Assembly: GCA_036365515.1 (NCBI GenBank)
Contig: CM070875.1
Coordinates: 5,925,001-5,989,000, forward strand
Direction: 5' to 3'
Source: Torymus aiolomorphi
Lineage: Eukaryota > Arthropoda > Insecta > Hymenoptera > Torymidae
DNA length: 64,000 nt
In this document: piece by piece, positions 46,897-57,745 of the stretch
Position numbering within the stretch: the first letter of the stretch is position 1
Layout: each line of letters starts with the position of its first letter
Translations under genes and position numbers: made by a program
The notes under the pieces: generated by a model
Told to the model about the DNA's origin: nothing
Seen by the model: the letters and a program-made list of their open reading frames with translations, nothing else
Database searches by the model: none

Positions 46897-49800
46897 CGGG
46901 CGTACATGTAGCGAAGTCTCTCACTTGAAGCGTGTGTAACGACGTGTATAGCGAGACTCGTCCGCGTGTGGCCGGGGAGAAAAGAAGGAGATGCGAAATG
47001 ATTCGAATAAGAGGTAGAAAAAACGCTGACCTATGTTTATATATACGTAAAACTGCACAAACCTCGTAGATTCGATTGCTCCCTGCATTACAAGTATCTT
47101 AAATAGACGGTACGGAATTATATATAAGTATATGGAGTATATAATAGAAACTTAGCGCCAAAAGAAACTCAGCTTGATACTTATTGTACGCGCTTTCTAC
47201 TTTTTATTTTGAAAGATTTTTCGTACCAGCCACACGAGCGACGTATAAGAAACCTGGTGTCTATGTACGGCAATCGCAGAAAGAAAATAACATGTCTCTC
47301 TACAAGTACATCGTAGATCGAAGATAACGCAATAAAAAAACAAACGACGTGAAAAAAAAACATATGTATACACGCAGAAGCGCACAGCAGAAGGAAAAAG
47401 GAGAAAATGATCACACAAAAACTGTCGATCCATATCGAAACGCGTACGTGTAGTTTTGCTATAATGAAAAAAAAAGAAGAAACCGTAACGAACTGCTCGC
47501 ATTACGTACGTTGTATCCACGAGGGGACGACGCATATATATATTATACATATATAATAGGGACGTACAAGCAGGAAATTTATTCCAACTTTACACGTGTA
47601 TTGGACGTCTGTACATAGTGTAATATATATTTAGAATTCCGTTCGAAGTAATTGAAAAGATAAGGTAAATTATTTCTTACATCGCTGCAACGACTTTTCG
47701 TTTCGTGCACCACGTGTTACATAATATATATATATGTATGCGTTTCGTCATGAACAATTGTAAATTTATATATTGACTTTCGTAGGGTTTAGGGATTTCT
47801 TTTCATCTTATACATATATTTATATGAACTCATGATCTTAGTGGTATCAATATCTTTTTAGATGATTTAGAATAATTAAGAATCGTATCAAATTGTAGAT
47901 AAACACAAGTAAAGAGTACAACTAAACATTTTTTTGTTACAAAAAAATACACTATTTTCGCTTCGCTTTGCTACGTGATATCGCTGAAGGTACTTTGTTG
48001 AGATATTGATGTTAACATTATTTCGTAGAAAAATCTGACATTATTCTCATTCGAATTATTATATAGGATATAGCGTTAATAATGCTTAACGTAGTTAGGG
48101 CACATTCGATTTATGTACATAGTCTGAAATCTACTTTTCTGTGATTTACATAATTGCGCAGCAATTATATTATCTAAGAATAATAATAATAATATTGAAT
48201 TATTATGATAATGCATTACTTTTAATAATATAAATTTTAATTCTTTTGGAGTGAAAAATATGCTATCTTAAATTTAACTTAGGCATTGTTTAAATCGACC
48301 GCGAAAATGTAGTCTAACTATACAGTGTACATATTTTCTTGCAAGCACTATCATTTTAAAGAATTAAACAAAAAGTTAAATATTCACAATTAAGATGACA
48401 ATGCTATTTACTAGTGTACATAGTTATCATTTTTAAATCCATTTCTATACATCTGAAGTAAGTTTCAAAATTTTTTAAATTAGATAATTTCGTCAAGAAA
48501 TTAATGACAACTTCAATTGTACATCAGTATCTTATGAAATTGAAAAGTAATATACTTAATACAAAGCGTAAATTTCATGTACATACATCTGTTCAATTAA
48601 ATCACACAACAAATATAAAGTAAATGTACATCAGTTATTATAATTATAATATATTTTAACACTGCAAAGGTACACTGAGGAATTTCTAATTACATAGAAT
48701 ATAACACATGTAATTAATATTGTAGAGTAAAATGAAAACTTACAAATTATATAAAACTTAAAAACTATTAAAGTACATAAATAGACAAGTAAAAGAAATA
48801 AACTATATTAAACAGTGAATTGCAAGTATATTTTAAAATATATATAGGAGCACAATAAAATTATTTTTTAGTATAATAAATTCTAAATAAAATTTGATGA
48901 TGAATACTGTATTTTTTAAAACTCATTATCAAATAACTTCCAAAGTCTCCTACGTATATTCTGTGAAAAATTACAAAGAAAAACTACTTCCTTAGAAAAA
49001 ATGCATGCTTATATAAATAACATCTATTTACACAAATTAAAGCAATCACTTACGTATATCTGTATTTATCTCGTTGATCATTTCAAATTTTAAAGCCAGC
49101 AATGTTAAGAATTTCAATATATTTTCTGCGACAAAATTCTATACTTTCTTGTTGCCAATACAGTGTACACTTACAGTATTAAAATACTGACAAATTGCGA
49201 CTAATGCAAATGAAAAGAAAACACTTTTGTTTGTTTACTGCAAAATAAAATTCGGAAAGGTAATCACGAAAAATAATAATAACGATAATACCAATGTGTA
49301 TTTCCAGTGCAGTATATAATAAAAGTCATTGTGAAGTCGAGTGAAGCGTATGTAATGCAAAAAAAGTGACTTAACATTATATAGAATTTTTTATATCTTA
49401 TATTCATTTCTTTAAACGAATTAAGTAATAGTATATAGGATCATTGAAATCTATCGAATGTCATACACATATTGCATTGATTATCTTACTTTAACGAATT
49501 AGTTACATAGCATTACTCAAACTTTAGGACATTATTTGAAGTCACTGTTTTTGCATAGAACTTAGATTGTAGTAAAGAAAAGTGCCTAAGCGTCTCGGAA
49601 TCGACGCCACCAAGTTCGAGTTGAAGCGTGGTCATTAATTTATAATTATTTGAAGTCAAAATTTTTGATTTTCATTACTTTCGAAAATTAATTTTTGATA
49701 AAAATCTATAAATATTCGCAAAAATTATGTTGTAACAAAATTATATGAAATTTTAATTGATTGTGTTCTGGTTATTACTGGAAAAGATACTGTTTATTTG

Positions 49801-50660
49801 AATTTATTTCAATTTATGTGAATAAGTAACATGTTTTTTTATTAAAAAAAAATGATTCGCATAATTGAGAATGAATAATTATAAATACAAATATCATAAA
49901 ACTATAATGATAATTTTGAAAAGTTCCTAAGTAAGCTTTTTGTTGTAACAATACGAATGGAAAGGAAAAGTGACTTTGAGTAACTCGTTTGAACAAAAAC
50001 GAACAATAATATGTAAAAAAACTTGACTCCAAATAACAAATTATTATACAAGAGCGAAAGCGAAATCCATGAAAACGTCTACTATGTGTGAATTCAATAC
50101 AATATGAAAATTAATAAACTAGTGAAACTTTTGGCAACAGTTCGAGCTCTTACCATATTATATATATACATATACAAACGCGTACTTAGATATCTCTAAA
50201 AACAAACTAAACAATGAAAAAAAATTCTATATAACCTTTGGGAACAAGAGAAGCGAAATCTAAAGAAACCTAGCGCTTTTGGCTCTTTTTCGCACTTCTA
50301 CTGAATATTGCATGTTTATCAAAGGTGCCTTTAGTCTAGACCAAAGATCTCGTAACGAATACAATCATCTTTAAAAAAACCTTTTTTTCTATCGTTGTTA
50401 ATTTTATAACGATCGTAAGTTTTTTTTATTGAAAACTATATAGTCAATGTATGTCGTGTAAGAGGACAAAAAAAATGAACAAGACCATTCTTATGTGTAG
50501 TTTAAATTGCGCGACAAATATTATTATATACCTGTAACTAAGCTGAGAAAAACTAAACGATGCGCTATATTAGTTTTAAGACTCCGATGACATATCTTTA
50601 CTGCTTTGAAACAAAAAGAATAATAAAATATACAACTAATTATTAAAAGACATTTTATTT
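46897..50660 (+). other. KCNQ: Probable long AT-rich 3' UTR of KCNQ
   Basis: No coding exon is visible. Candidate poly(A) signals AATAAA lie at 48797, 48854 and 50622, the last followed by T-rich sequence at 50652-50665. The stretch carries clustered UGUANAUA-type motifs on the sense strand (listed separately). A very long 3' UTR is common for insect neuronal channels, but the true 3' end is inferred. Confidence 0.5.
47610..48632 (+). promoter_or_regulatory. Cluster of Pumilio-type response elements in the KCNQ 3' UTR
   Basis: TGTACATA occurs at 47610, 48114, 48326, 48415 and 48578, TGTAGATA at 47894, and the near match TGTACATC at 48518 and 48625, all on the sense strand. UGUANAUA is the established PUF-protein (Pumilio) recognition sequence. 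Six exact matches in about 1 kb is many times the chance level even for AT-rich DNA. Confidence 0.5.
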
Positions 50661-51676
50661 ATTTTCCTCGAAAATATTTCCTCAATTCTCACAAAAAAAA
50701 ATCATTTTACATTTTCTGTACCTACCAATTTATTTATTTATTTGTTTTAAATGAGTTTTGTATAACCCGTTAACGCCGAAGAACGTAGAATTTTACCTAT
50801 CATTTCAAACGTTATGAATGACATAGAAATCATTATAAACTCATGGCAAAAATATCGTACCTACTATTTTCGAGGTCGCTCTTTCGATTGGCGAGGTCAA
50901 AATTGCATTTAGATGGCTCTGGAGTACCGATATGGCCGATTTAAAATAAAAAATCGTCGAAAAATTCGGGGATTTCTGACTTTGTAATTTTTTTTTCGGG
51001 TTGAAAATGCACTTAAAATTATCCAAAATATCAACCAAGGGTGCACAAAATAGCTCGACTTTGCGATAGAATTTTTTCCTCGACTTGAAAAAGATCTAAC
51101 CTTTCTCAATTTACCATATATTCGCAAGAATAACCTGCGATGATGAAAATGTGCACATTTTCACCATGGTGAAAATTGATAGAACATATAATTTTATCCG
51201 TTCATTATTCTTCAATAGACATACATGGGGATTTTCGAGGTCGCTGATTACGAATTCATCATCAGATGTTCAAATTTCCATATGGCGGATCCGATATGGC
51301 GGACGAAAATCCGAAAAGTCTCGGAATTGGATGAAAATCGGTATACTGGGGTTTTTGAGGTCGGTGATTGCGAATCCGCCATATTGGATCCGCCATTTTG
51401 AAATTTGAAAATCTGATGATGGATTCGTAATCAGCGACCTCGAAAACCCCCATGTATGTCTCTTGAAGAATAATAAACGGATAAAATTATATGTTCTATC
51501 AATTTTCACCACATTTTCATCATCGCAGGTTATTCTTGTGAATATATGGTAAATTGAGAAAGGTTAGGTTTTTTTCAAGTTGGGGAAAAAATTCTATCGC
51601 AAAGTCGAGCTATTTTGTGCACCCTTGTTTTGAATAATTTGAAGTGCATTTTCAACCCGACAAAAATCGGCCATTA

Positions 51677-51917
51677 TGTGGAGATTGTTGGCTCAAGGTT
51701 GTCAGCAGGTCCACTTCCTGCAGTGAGGAGGATTTGGTGAGGAAGGAGTAGAGGCCGTACACCTATATCTGGAATCAAGACAGAACCTTATTCAGCAGAG
51801 TTGTGTACAGAGTACCGAGCAACTAGTCGCTACGCCAGGCACGACGGAACTGACTTCTCTCTGAGCGCGGGACGCTCTCGCTAGTTTGTACTTCCGTGCG
51901 TTATCCCCACTCCCGCA
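51677..51917. mobile_element. Solo LTR, 241 bp
   Basis: Starts TGTGGAGATTG and ends CTCCCGCA (TG...CA), flanked by an exact 5-bp duplication CATTA (51672-51676, 51918-51922). Not palindromic, unlike everything around it. Size, ends and 5-bp duplication fit an LTR-retrotransposon solo LTR (BEL/Pao or Gypsy type); no internal genes are present. Confidence 0.65.
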
Positions 51918-51922
51918 CATTA

Positions 51923-52793
51923 TACATGTGTGGCTTGGGGATGCCTTATACCGGCAGAGTTCTCTACCGTACCGACCACAATGTTTTTAATTAAAGATTA
52001 ATTGTTATAAGCTTTTCCTTGAATTCTGAGAGTTGACGCACATAGACAAACTTATTATCTACTTCCCAGTCAAATTTCAGATAAATCTATTGGAAAATAA
52101 AGACGAAATTTGAGAACTCGCAAGATGTCGTATTTTGGGGTTAAGAGTGCTTTCTACCTATAAACCTAAACCCCAACTCCGGAATAGATCGCAGCACTCC
52201 CATGACTTCATCTACGTATTTTCATTAATTTAGGTGTACTTATTCACCAAAACTCAGTTTTCGCAGGTGTAAAAATTAATAAGGATTACGTTTAAACAAG
52301 TTTCATGAATTTAGATGAATGAACTTGTGTTTTGTAGAGAAAAATCAAACGTCCAGTGGACGTTACGGTAAGCTGCTCCCCGCGTTTCTCTACAAAATAC
52401 GCATTTATTGATTGACTTTAGTTTGTAAAAACTGTTCTAATGTTTTCTTTAATACCTAATACACGTGCGAAAACTCGAATTTTATATTATAATTGCCCCA
52501 AATTATTTTAATTAACAAAAAACATTTTTGACAGTAGGTGGCGTTGCGATCGAGGTAGAGAGCACTCTTAATATGATATTATGCGATGTTGCGAGTTCTC
52601 AAATTTTGTCTTTATTTGCCAACAGATTTATCTGAAATTTGACCGGAAAGTAGATAATAAGTTTGACTATGTGCGTCAACTCTCAGAATTCAAGGAAAAG
52701 CTTATAACAATTAATATTTAATTAAAAACATTGTGGTCGGTACGGCAGAGGACTCTGCCGGTATAAGGCATCCCCTTAAGGCTGATCCCCACA
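51923..52793. mobile_element. Inner foldback element inserted in the right arm of the 50766-52957 element
   Basis: Arms 51937-52159 and 52553-52775 are inverted (GGGGATGCCTTATACCGGCA end; shared GAACTCGCAAGATG/CATGTTGCGAGTTC-type landmarks). The core has further short inverted pieces (TTTTGTAGAGAAA and TTTCTCTACAAAA). It splits GGCCAT from ATCGG, which are adjacent in the other arm. Confidence 0.75.
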
Positions 52794-53129
52794 ATATCGG
52801 TACTCCAGCGCCATCTAAATGCAATTTTGACCTCGCCAATCGAAAGGGCGACCTCGAAAATAGTAGGTACGGTATTTTTGCCATGAGTTTATAATGATTT
52901 CTACGTCATTCATAACGTTTGAAATGACAGGTAAAATTCTGCGTTCTTCGGCGCGGGATAAGATTGTTTTTTATTTCATATTTCATAATTCCTGCAGATA
53001 ACTTCCTTACCATCGTGTAGAATTACCACCCGAATGCAAAGCAGAAAACTTCTTTATCAATCGAATTCGATCAGTCGGCGGCGTCGGCGCTCGATGCACC
53101 GGCGCTGTTGTCTAGTCCGTCGGCGAACC

Positions 53130-53261
53130 TGGCAAAAACGAACGCCGAACTCTGAAAACGCATCAAAGTGTTTTTGCTTCTGTTTGCTATGTGTTGTGTA
53201 GGCTGTGATGTGACTTTATTTAAAATTAATTAGGTTTTCGGTTGAACGTTTATTTCTTTAC
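53130..53261 (+). other. DDX42: Probable DDX42 noncoding first exon and promoter region
   Basis: A locally GC-rich stretch (53030-53160, rich in CGGCG) precedes a strong donor TTAC|GTAAGT at 53261/53262. Its intron would end at GATTACAG (53662), 26 nt before the start codon. The transcription start is inferred and its exact base cannot be fixed. Confidence 0.5.
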
Positions 53262-53688
53262 GTAAGTCTACTATTTTCACTAATTTCTTCGTATACGATA
53301 CTTAAAGTTATATTTTAATGTGCAATAGCATGCGTAAAATAAATTACAGAGAGTAAAACCTAACCTATTCAAATTTACTATTATTTTAAAATTCGATTCT
53401 ATTTGTGTTGTATTTATTTATAAATGAATCGATATTGTCTTCATTATTGTAATATTTACACTTTATTTGTTTCTAAAATTGCGTGATTGAAATTTATATA
53501 ATTTTAAAGTTTTAATATTTCTAAAGTTTAAATTTGTGCTTTATATTCCAATAAATAAACATTTAGAAAATTTCGTTAACTTAAAAGGATTTGATGAAAA
53601 TTTGTGTTTTGCATAAAACTTGAATTTCTGTAAAAACACGACTTGTTTTTATTTGATTACAGATCGTTCAATTTATAAATTGAGCAAA

Positions 53689-53900
53689 ATGAGTTACCAT
53701 AGAAGTAACAAGAAGCAAAAGGGCTTCGGCTTTGCCGGATTCCAAATGTCAAGCAGCAAACGTCAAGGAGCTGCTATACCTCCTCCACCACCCAATTCGG
53801 GTTTCAGTAAGCAGGGTTATCATACCATGAATTCAATTACTGAAAATGCTCTATCAGCTTGTTGGGGAGTGCCAAAAAAGCGTAGTAAAACAGAGGAGGA
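53689..53900 (+). CDS. DDX42: DDX42 coding exon 1
   Basis: Encodes MSYHRSNKKQKGFGFAGFQM through CWGVPKKRSKTEE plus two bases. The GFGFAGF stretch is the DDX42 N-terminal signature. The acceptor at 53661-53662 precedes 26 nt of 5' UTR, so an upstream in-frame ATG at 53620 lies in the intron and was not used. Confidence 0.93.
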
Positions 53901-56900
53901 GTAAGTTTATTTTGACGAGAAATGAATATTTTTGCATTTTATTATCTGTTATTAAATTTATTTCTAATTGATTTTAGATACTTTGATGATGATGAGGAGG
54001 CTGCATCCTCATCAACACTTGAGTATATTCCAGCACCTGGCTCTCCAACCTATGAAGCGCATATGAAAAAAAATAAAAAGCAGGACAGTGACAGTGACGA
54101 GGATCCGCTTGATGCATTTATGGCTGGTATAGATGCTGAAATTAAAAAAAGCAAAACTGTAGACCCTGAAGATCGCAAAGAAAATAAAGGATATAGGGCG
54201 GATATTGAAGGAGAAGATGATGAAGAGAGTTATTATAGGTAAATACAATTTTAACTCAGTAACATCTAAAAATTATAACTATTATTGATTATTATAAGGT
54301 GAAGATGCTAATGCCTGTTATGTGTTAAGTGATAGAAAATTGACTCTAATGTACGTACAGGCTATAATGATGTTACTTTTGCTTTTTTGTTTTTTTACTA
54401 CTCGTCTTTTCCTTGTCCACTTTTAAACAAAAATCCATGGAGAAAATTGATTATTGTAAATTGTGCAATATTTCATATTGTAATGAAATGTTATATAAAA
54501 ACTTTCTTTAAAACGATTTTTGTAAATTATTTATTTTTAATATAGATACATGGAAGAAAATCCTAATGCTGGACTGCATGCAGATGATTCAGATCAAGAG
54601 ATTGAATATGATGAAGATGGAAATCCCATTGCACCACCGAAAAAGAAGGAAATTGATCCTTTACCTCCAATTGACCATAGCGTGATTCCATATGATTCAT
54701 TTGAGAAAAATTTTTATATCATGCATGAAGATATTGCAAATCTAAATAAGCAACAGGTCGATGATTTGCGTAAAACCTTAGGAATTAAAGTAACAGGACC
54801 ATCTCCACCGCATCCTGTCACAAGCTTCGGACACTTTGGCTTTGATGAATCATTAATCAAAGCTATCAGGAAAAATGAATATACTCAACCAACACCAATT
54901 CAAGCACAATCTATCCCCGTTGCGTTAAGTGGTCGTGATTTAATTGGTATAGCTAAAACTGGAAGTGGTAAAACAGCTGCATTTGTATGGCCAATGCTTG
55001 TACATATAATGGATCAAAAAGAACTAGGGACTGGCGATGGACCAATCGGGCTTATACTTGCTCCAACAAGGGAATTGTCACAACAAGTAATATTTAATTT
55101 TCAATTATTTCTTATTAAGAATACATTATTTTAAAATTATAATATTTATTGAATAATTCTAGATTTATCATGAAGCAAAGAAATTCGGAAAAGTATACAA
55201 TATTAGAGTATGCTGCTGTTATGGTGGTGGCAGCAAATGGGAGCAAAGTAAAGCTTTAGAGGCTGGGGCAGAAATAATTGTTGCTACTCCTGGTAGACTT
55301 ATAGATTTAGTAAAAATGAAAGCAACAAACTTGAGTAGGGTAACATTTTTGGTACTTGATGAAGCTGACAGAATGTTCGATATGGGTTTTGGTTAGTACT
55401 CTAATCTAAAATGTTGACTAACGTCACTTTCTAATGTAGTTATATAATCACGTAATATATTTTGTTTTAGAGCCCCAAGTTAGGTCGATTTGTAATCATG
55501 TTAGACCAGACAGGCAAACGTTATTATTCAGTGCAACATTTAAAAAGAGAATAGAAAAGCTCGCTAGAGATATTCTAACTGATCCAATTAGGATCGTTCA
55601 AGGAGATGTAGGTGAAGCAAATACAGATGTAACGCAGCATGTAATTGTCTTTTATAACAATCCTACTGGCAAATGGAATTGGTTGAATCAGAACATAGTT
55701 GAATTTTTAAGTGCTGGAAGTTTACTAATATTTGTGACTAAAAAGGTAAACTAAGACAAAATCTTATTATAAAACACTTCGATAGATATGTTCTTATCTA
55801 CAGTGCTATACAATTAATATAATTTTTTATAGTTAAACGCTGAGGAATTGGCTAATAATTTGAAATTAAAAGAATACGAAGTTTTACTACTCCATGGTGA
55901 CATGGATCAAATCGAAAGAAACAAAGTTATAACTGCATTTAAAAAAAAAGAAGTCAGCATTTTAGTTGCTACAGACGTAGCAGGTACGTATCATTACCTA
56001 CATTTTAATACGTCAACATTAAGTAAACATGCTAATGTAAAATGTAAACTTTAACACCACCACAGCTCGGGGTCTGGACATACCGCATATCAGAACTGTA
56101 ATAAACTACGACATTGCTCGGGACATTGACACTCACACGCACCGAATTGGTAGAACAGGTAGAGCTGGCGAAAAAGGTAATGCTTATACACTTGTGACTG
56201 ATAAAGATAAGGAATTCGCCGGACACCTCGTCAGGAATCTGGAAGGAGCCAATCAGGAGGTACCACAGAGTCTGATGGACTTGGCAATGCAGAGTAATTG
56301 GTTCCGAAAATCAAGATTCAAGGGCGGTAAAGGTAAAAAAGTCACCGTTGGCGGAGCTGGTTTAGGATTTAGAGCAAAAAATAATGACCAGGTAAACACA
56401 CAATAAATATTTTGAATTAATTAATTTAAAGCGTTTTGTAATGAGATAATATAAGTTTTTATATAAATACAGCAAATAATTCATTTAAATATATGATTTT
56501 AGAGTGGCGAATCAAATACATCATCGTCTTCAGCGGCATCGCCGTCGCCATCTTCTTCACAAATACCAAAAGATCTCAGCGAAGTAGTAAAAAAATTAGA
56601 AAGGGCGGGACCTGGCAGTGACCGATTATCAGCAATGAAAGCGGCTTTTCGTAGTCAATACAACACACAGGTAAATCTTGTTTAAATTTCAATTAATTAC
56701 ATAGGCCCACAAAAAAATGTAATATGTGCCACCTAGCTAAACCACCATATCTCCGCGTATTTTGGCTGCCTAAACATGATTCCAATGTCAGAATCGGTCG
56801 TCCACCACGTCTGAACTTTGAGATATCTACGGTATAAGATTTTTGAGATATCTCAAAAAACAAAGCAAACCAAATTTTTTATTCATTTGGTGGTCTATTC

Positions 56901-57177
56901 TCTGGCACATACTACTTTTTTCTTTTTGTGGGCTATGTTATTTATATAACTTAAATTTGAAAATATCTTAATGATACTTACAAATTCAATATAATTTCAG
57001 TTCCGCGCTTCCTCCGATCATACGTGGGAACAAACAATTACACCGCCTTCAGTTATAATGCCACCGCCTCCCCCACCTCCGGCAGGTGGTATGCCGGAGG
57101 AAAGTAATTCAGAAACATTATCGGAATTAGCGGACAGACAAGAAAAGAAGAGAGCAAGAAAGAGTAGATGGGAGTGA
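53689..57177 (+). CDS. DDX42: DDX42-type ATP-dependent DEAD-box RNA helicase, 9 coding exons (whole gene)
   Basis: Joined exons: 53689-53900, 53978-54238, 54546-55086, 55163-55391, 55471-55745, 55833-55983, 56066-56391, 56503-56670, 57001-57177. They total 2340 nt (779 aa plus stop), all GT-AG and phase-consistent. The N-terminal KGFGFAGFQM resembles DDX42, a U2 snRNP/SF3B-associated spliceosomal helicase. It is followed by an acidic Ser-rich region, the Q motif (PTPIQAQSIP), Walker A AKTGSGKT (294-301), APTRELS, TPGRL, DEAD (404-407), SAT (435-437), ATDVAARGLD, HRIGRTGR (582-589), and a C-tail with a proline run ending RARKSRWE. All catalytic motifs are intact. At 779 aa it is shorter than vertebrate DDX42, mainly in the tail. 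The ATG at 53689 lies just inside the exon that begins after TTACAG at 53662. Confidence 0.95.
53978..54238 (+). CDS. DDX42: DDX42 coding exon 2: acidic disordered region
   Basis: Acceptor TTGATTTTAG, donor TATAG|GTAAAT. Encodes YFDDDEEAASSSTLEYIPAP, DSDSDEDPLDAFMAGIDAEI and EGEDDEESYY. Acidic and Ser-rich, with the EDPLDAFMAGI motif shared by DDX42/DDX46-type helicases. Confidence 0.93.
54546..55086 (+). CDS. DDX42: DDX42 coding exon 3: Q motif, Walker A, motif Ia
   Basis: Carries the spliceosomal-helicase lead-in FEKNFYIMHEDI, then HFGFDESLIKAIRKNEY, PTPIQAQSIP, GIAKTGSGKTAAF and ILAPTRELSQQ. Donor ACAA|GTAATA falls just after motif Ia. Confidence 0.95.
55163..55391 (+). CDS. DDX42: DDX42 coding exon 4: motifs Ib and II
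   Basis: Encodes IYHEAKKFGKVYNIRVCCCYGGGSK in part, ATPGRLIDLVKMK and VLDEADRMFDMGF. The DEAD box coordinates Mg-ATP for hydrolysis. Confidence 0.95.
55471..55745 (+). CDS. DDX42: DDX42 coding exon 5: motif III and inter-domain linker
   Basis: Encodes EPQVRSICNHVRPDRQTLLF then SATFKKRIEKLARDIL, VTQHVIVF and the start of RecA domain 2 (GSLLIFVTKK). Confidence 0.95.
55833..55983 (+). CDS. DDX42: DDX42 coding exon 6: motif IV-V region
   Basis: Encodes LNAEELANNLKLKEYEVLLL, HGDMDQIERNKVITAF and ILVATDVA. The donor GCAG|GTACGT splits the next Ala codon. Confidence 0.94.
56066..56391 (+). CDS. DDX42: DDX42 coding exon 7: motif V-VI and start of C-tail
   Basis: Encodes ARGLDIPHIRTVINYDIARD, THTHRIGRTGRAGEKG and the DDX42-like tail SLMDLAMQSNWFRKSRFKGG. 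The arginine finger motif HRIGRTGR is intact. Confidence 0.95.
56503..56670 (+). CDS. DDX42: DDX42 coding exon 8: Ser-rich tail
   Basis: Acceptor ATGATTTTAG, donor ACAG|GTAAAT. Encodes SGESNTSSSSAASPSPSSSQ and LERAGPGSDRLSAMKAAFRS. The DRLSAMKAAF stretch is typical of DDX42 tails. Confidence 0.9.
56704..56933. mobile_element. TA-flanked MITE (230 bp) in DDX42 intron 8
   Basis: Inverted ends GGCCCACAAAAA and TTTTTGTGGGC with further matches (ATGTGCCA, ACCACCA), flanked by TA on both sides as for Tc1/mariner-type elements. A short hairpin GAGATATCT...AGATATCTC lies in the middle. Confidence 0.75.
57001..57177 (+). CDS. DDX42: DDX42 coding exon 9: proline-rich end
   Basis: Acceptor ATAATTTCAG. 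Encodes FRASSDHTWEQTITPP, a MPPPPPPPAGG run and ELADRQEKKRARKSRWE, then TGA. The basic RKSRWE terminus is common in spliceosomal proteins. Confidence 0.92.
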   Translation, partial: FRASSDHTWEQTITPPSVIMPPPPPPPAGGMPEESNSETLSELADRQEKKRARKSRWE

Positions 57178-57745
57178 TAATATAACTCGTTAATGATTTG
57201 TCGTCTTATATCCAAAGAACTGATAAAAGTTATGAATTGATCACTAATTGAACGGACTTTTACAACTTTGCAACACTCGGCGGTAAACGTCAAGGTCATA
57301 ACGAGAATCGAAACGATGATTTTATCACTTTATTAAATTCTCATTTATATTGGAAAATATTGACTCTTAATCTTACGTTAGGTGTATCACGTTTAAAGTT
57401 CGCAAAAATATATGTATATGACGGAGTCATATAAAATTATCATTTGTCATGTAGATTTACACGTTGAGCTAAAAAGTTATATTTTCAACTGTTATTACTA
57501 ATTATATAAAATACAATTACTGGGCTTACATATAATCAATTAGATGTATATATATATATATATCTATAACACTAATTTCATTTTTATAATTCAATTTTTC
57601 AATTGGTGATTAATAAGATGCTTGTACCAGTTTCTTACAAACGTCTTCTTGTGTATATTTATACTCTTATTTTGATGAATGTACATCGGTTAAATAATAC
57701 GACACTCCGTCTTTTTTTATTGTAGACAATAAAAGTATTCGAAAA
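57178..57745 (+). other. DDX42: DDX42 3' UTR with poly(A) signal
   Basis: Noncoding sequence after the TGA stop. AATAAA at 57728-57733 is the best-placed poly(A) signal, followed by T-rich sequence at 57769-57780. Confidence 0.55.

Larger units (their letters stand above)
50766..52957. mobile_element. Foldback element with nested foldback and solo LTR, between KCNQ and DDX42
   Basis: Outer arms 50774-50933 and 52794-52953 are inverted copies (6 mismatches counted over 160 bp). They extend into CCCG/CGGG ends flanked by ATAA (50762-50765, 52958-52961). The left arm continues directly into a second palindrome (50934-51676, centre about 51330), while the right arm is interrupted by another foldback (about 51923-52793) and a solo LTR. 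The right end lies less than 300 bp upstream of the inferred DDX42 first exon. Confidence 0.85.

Noticed and set aside
51151..51512. Similar short frames on both strands within the palindrome
   Set aside because: They mirror each other because the DNA is an inverted repeat; no coding evidence.
53620..53688. Upstream in-frame ATG extending DDX42 by 23 codons
   Set aside because: It lies before the TTACAG acceptor, so it is intronic, and the extension is unlike any helicase N-terminus.
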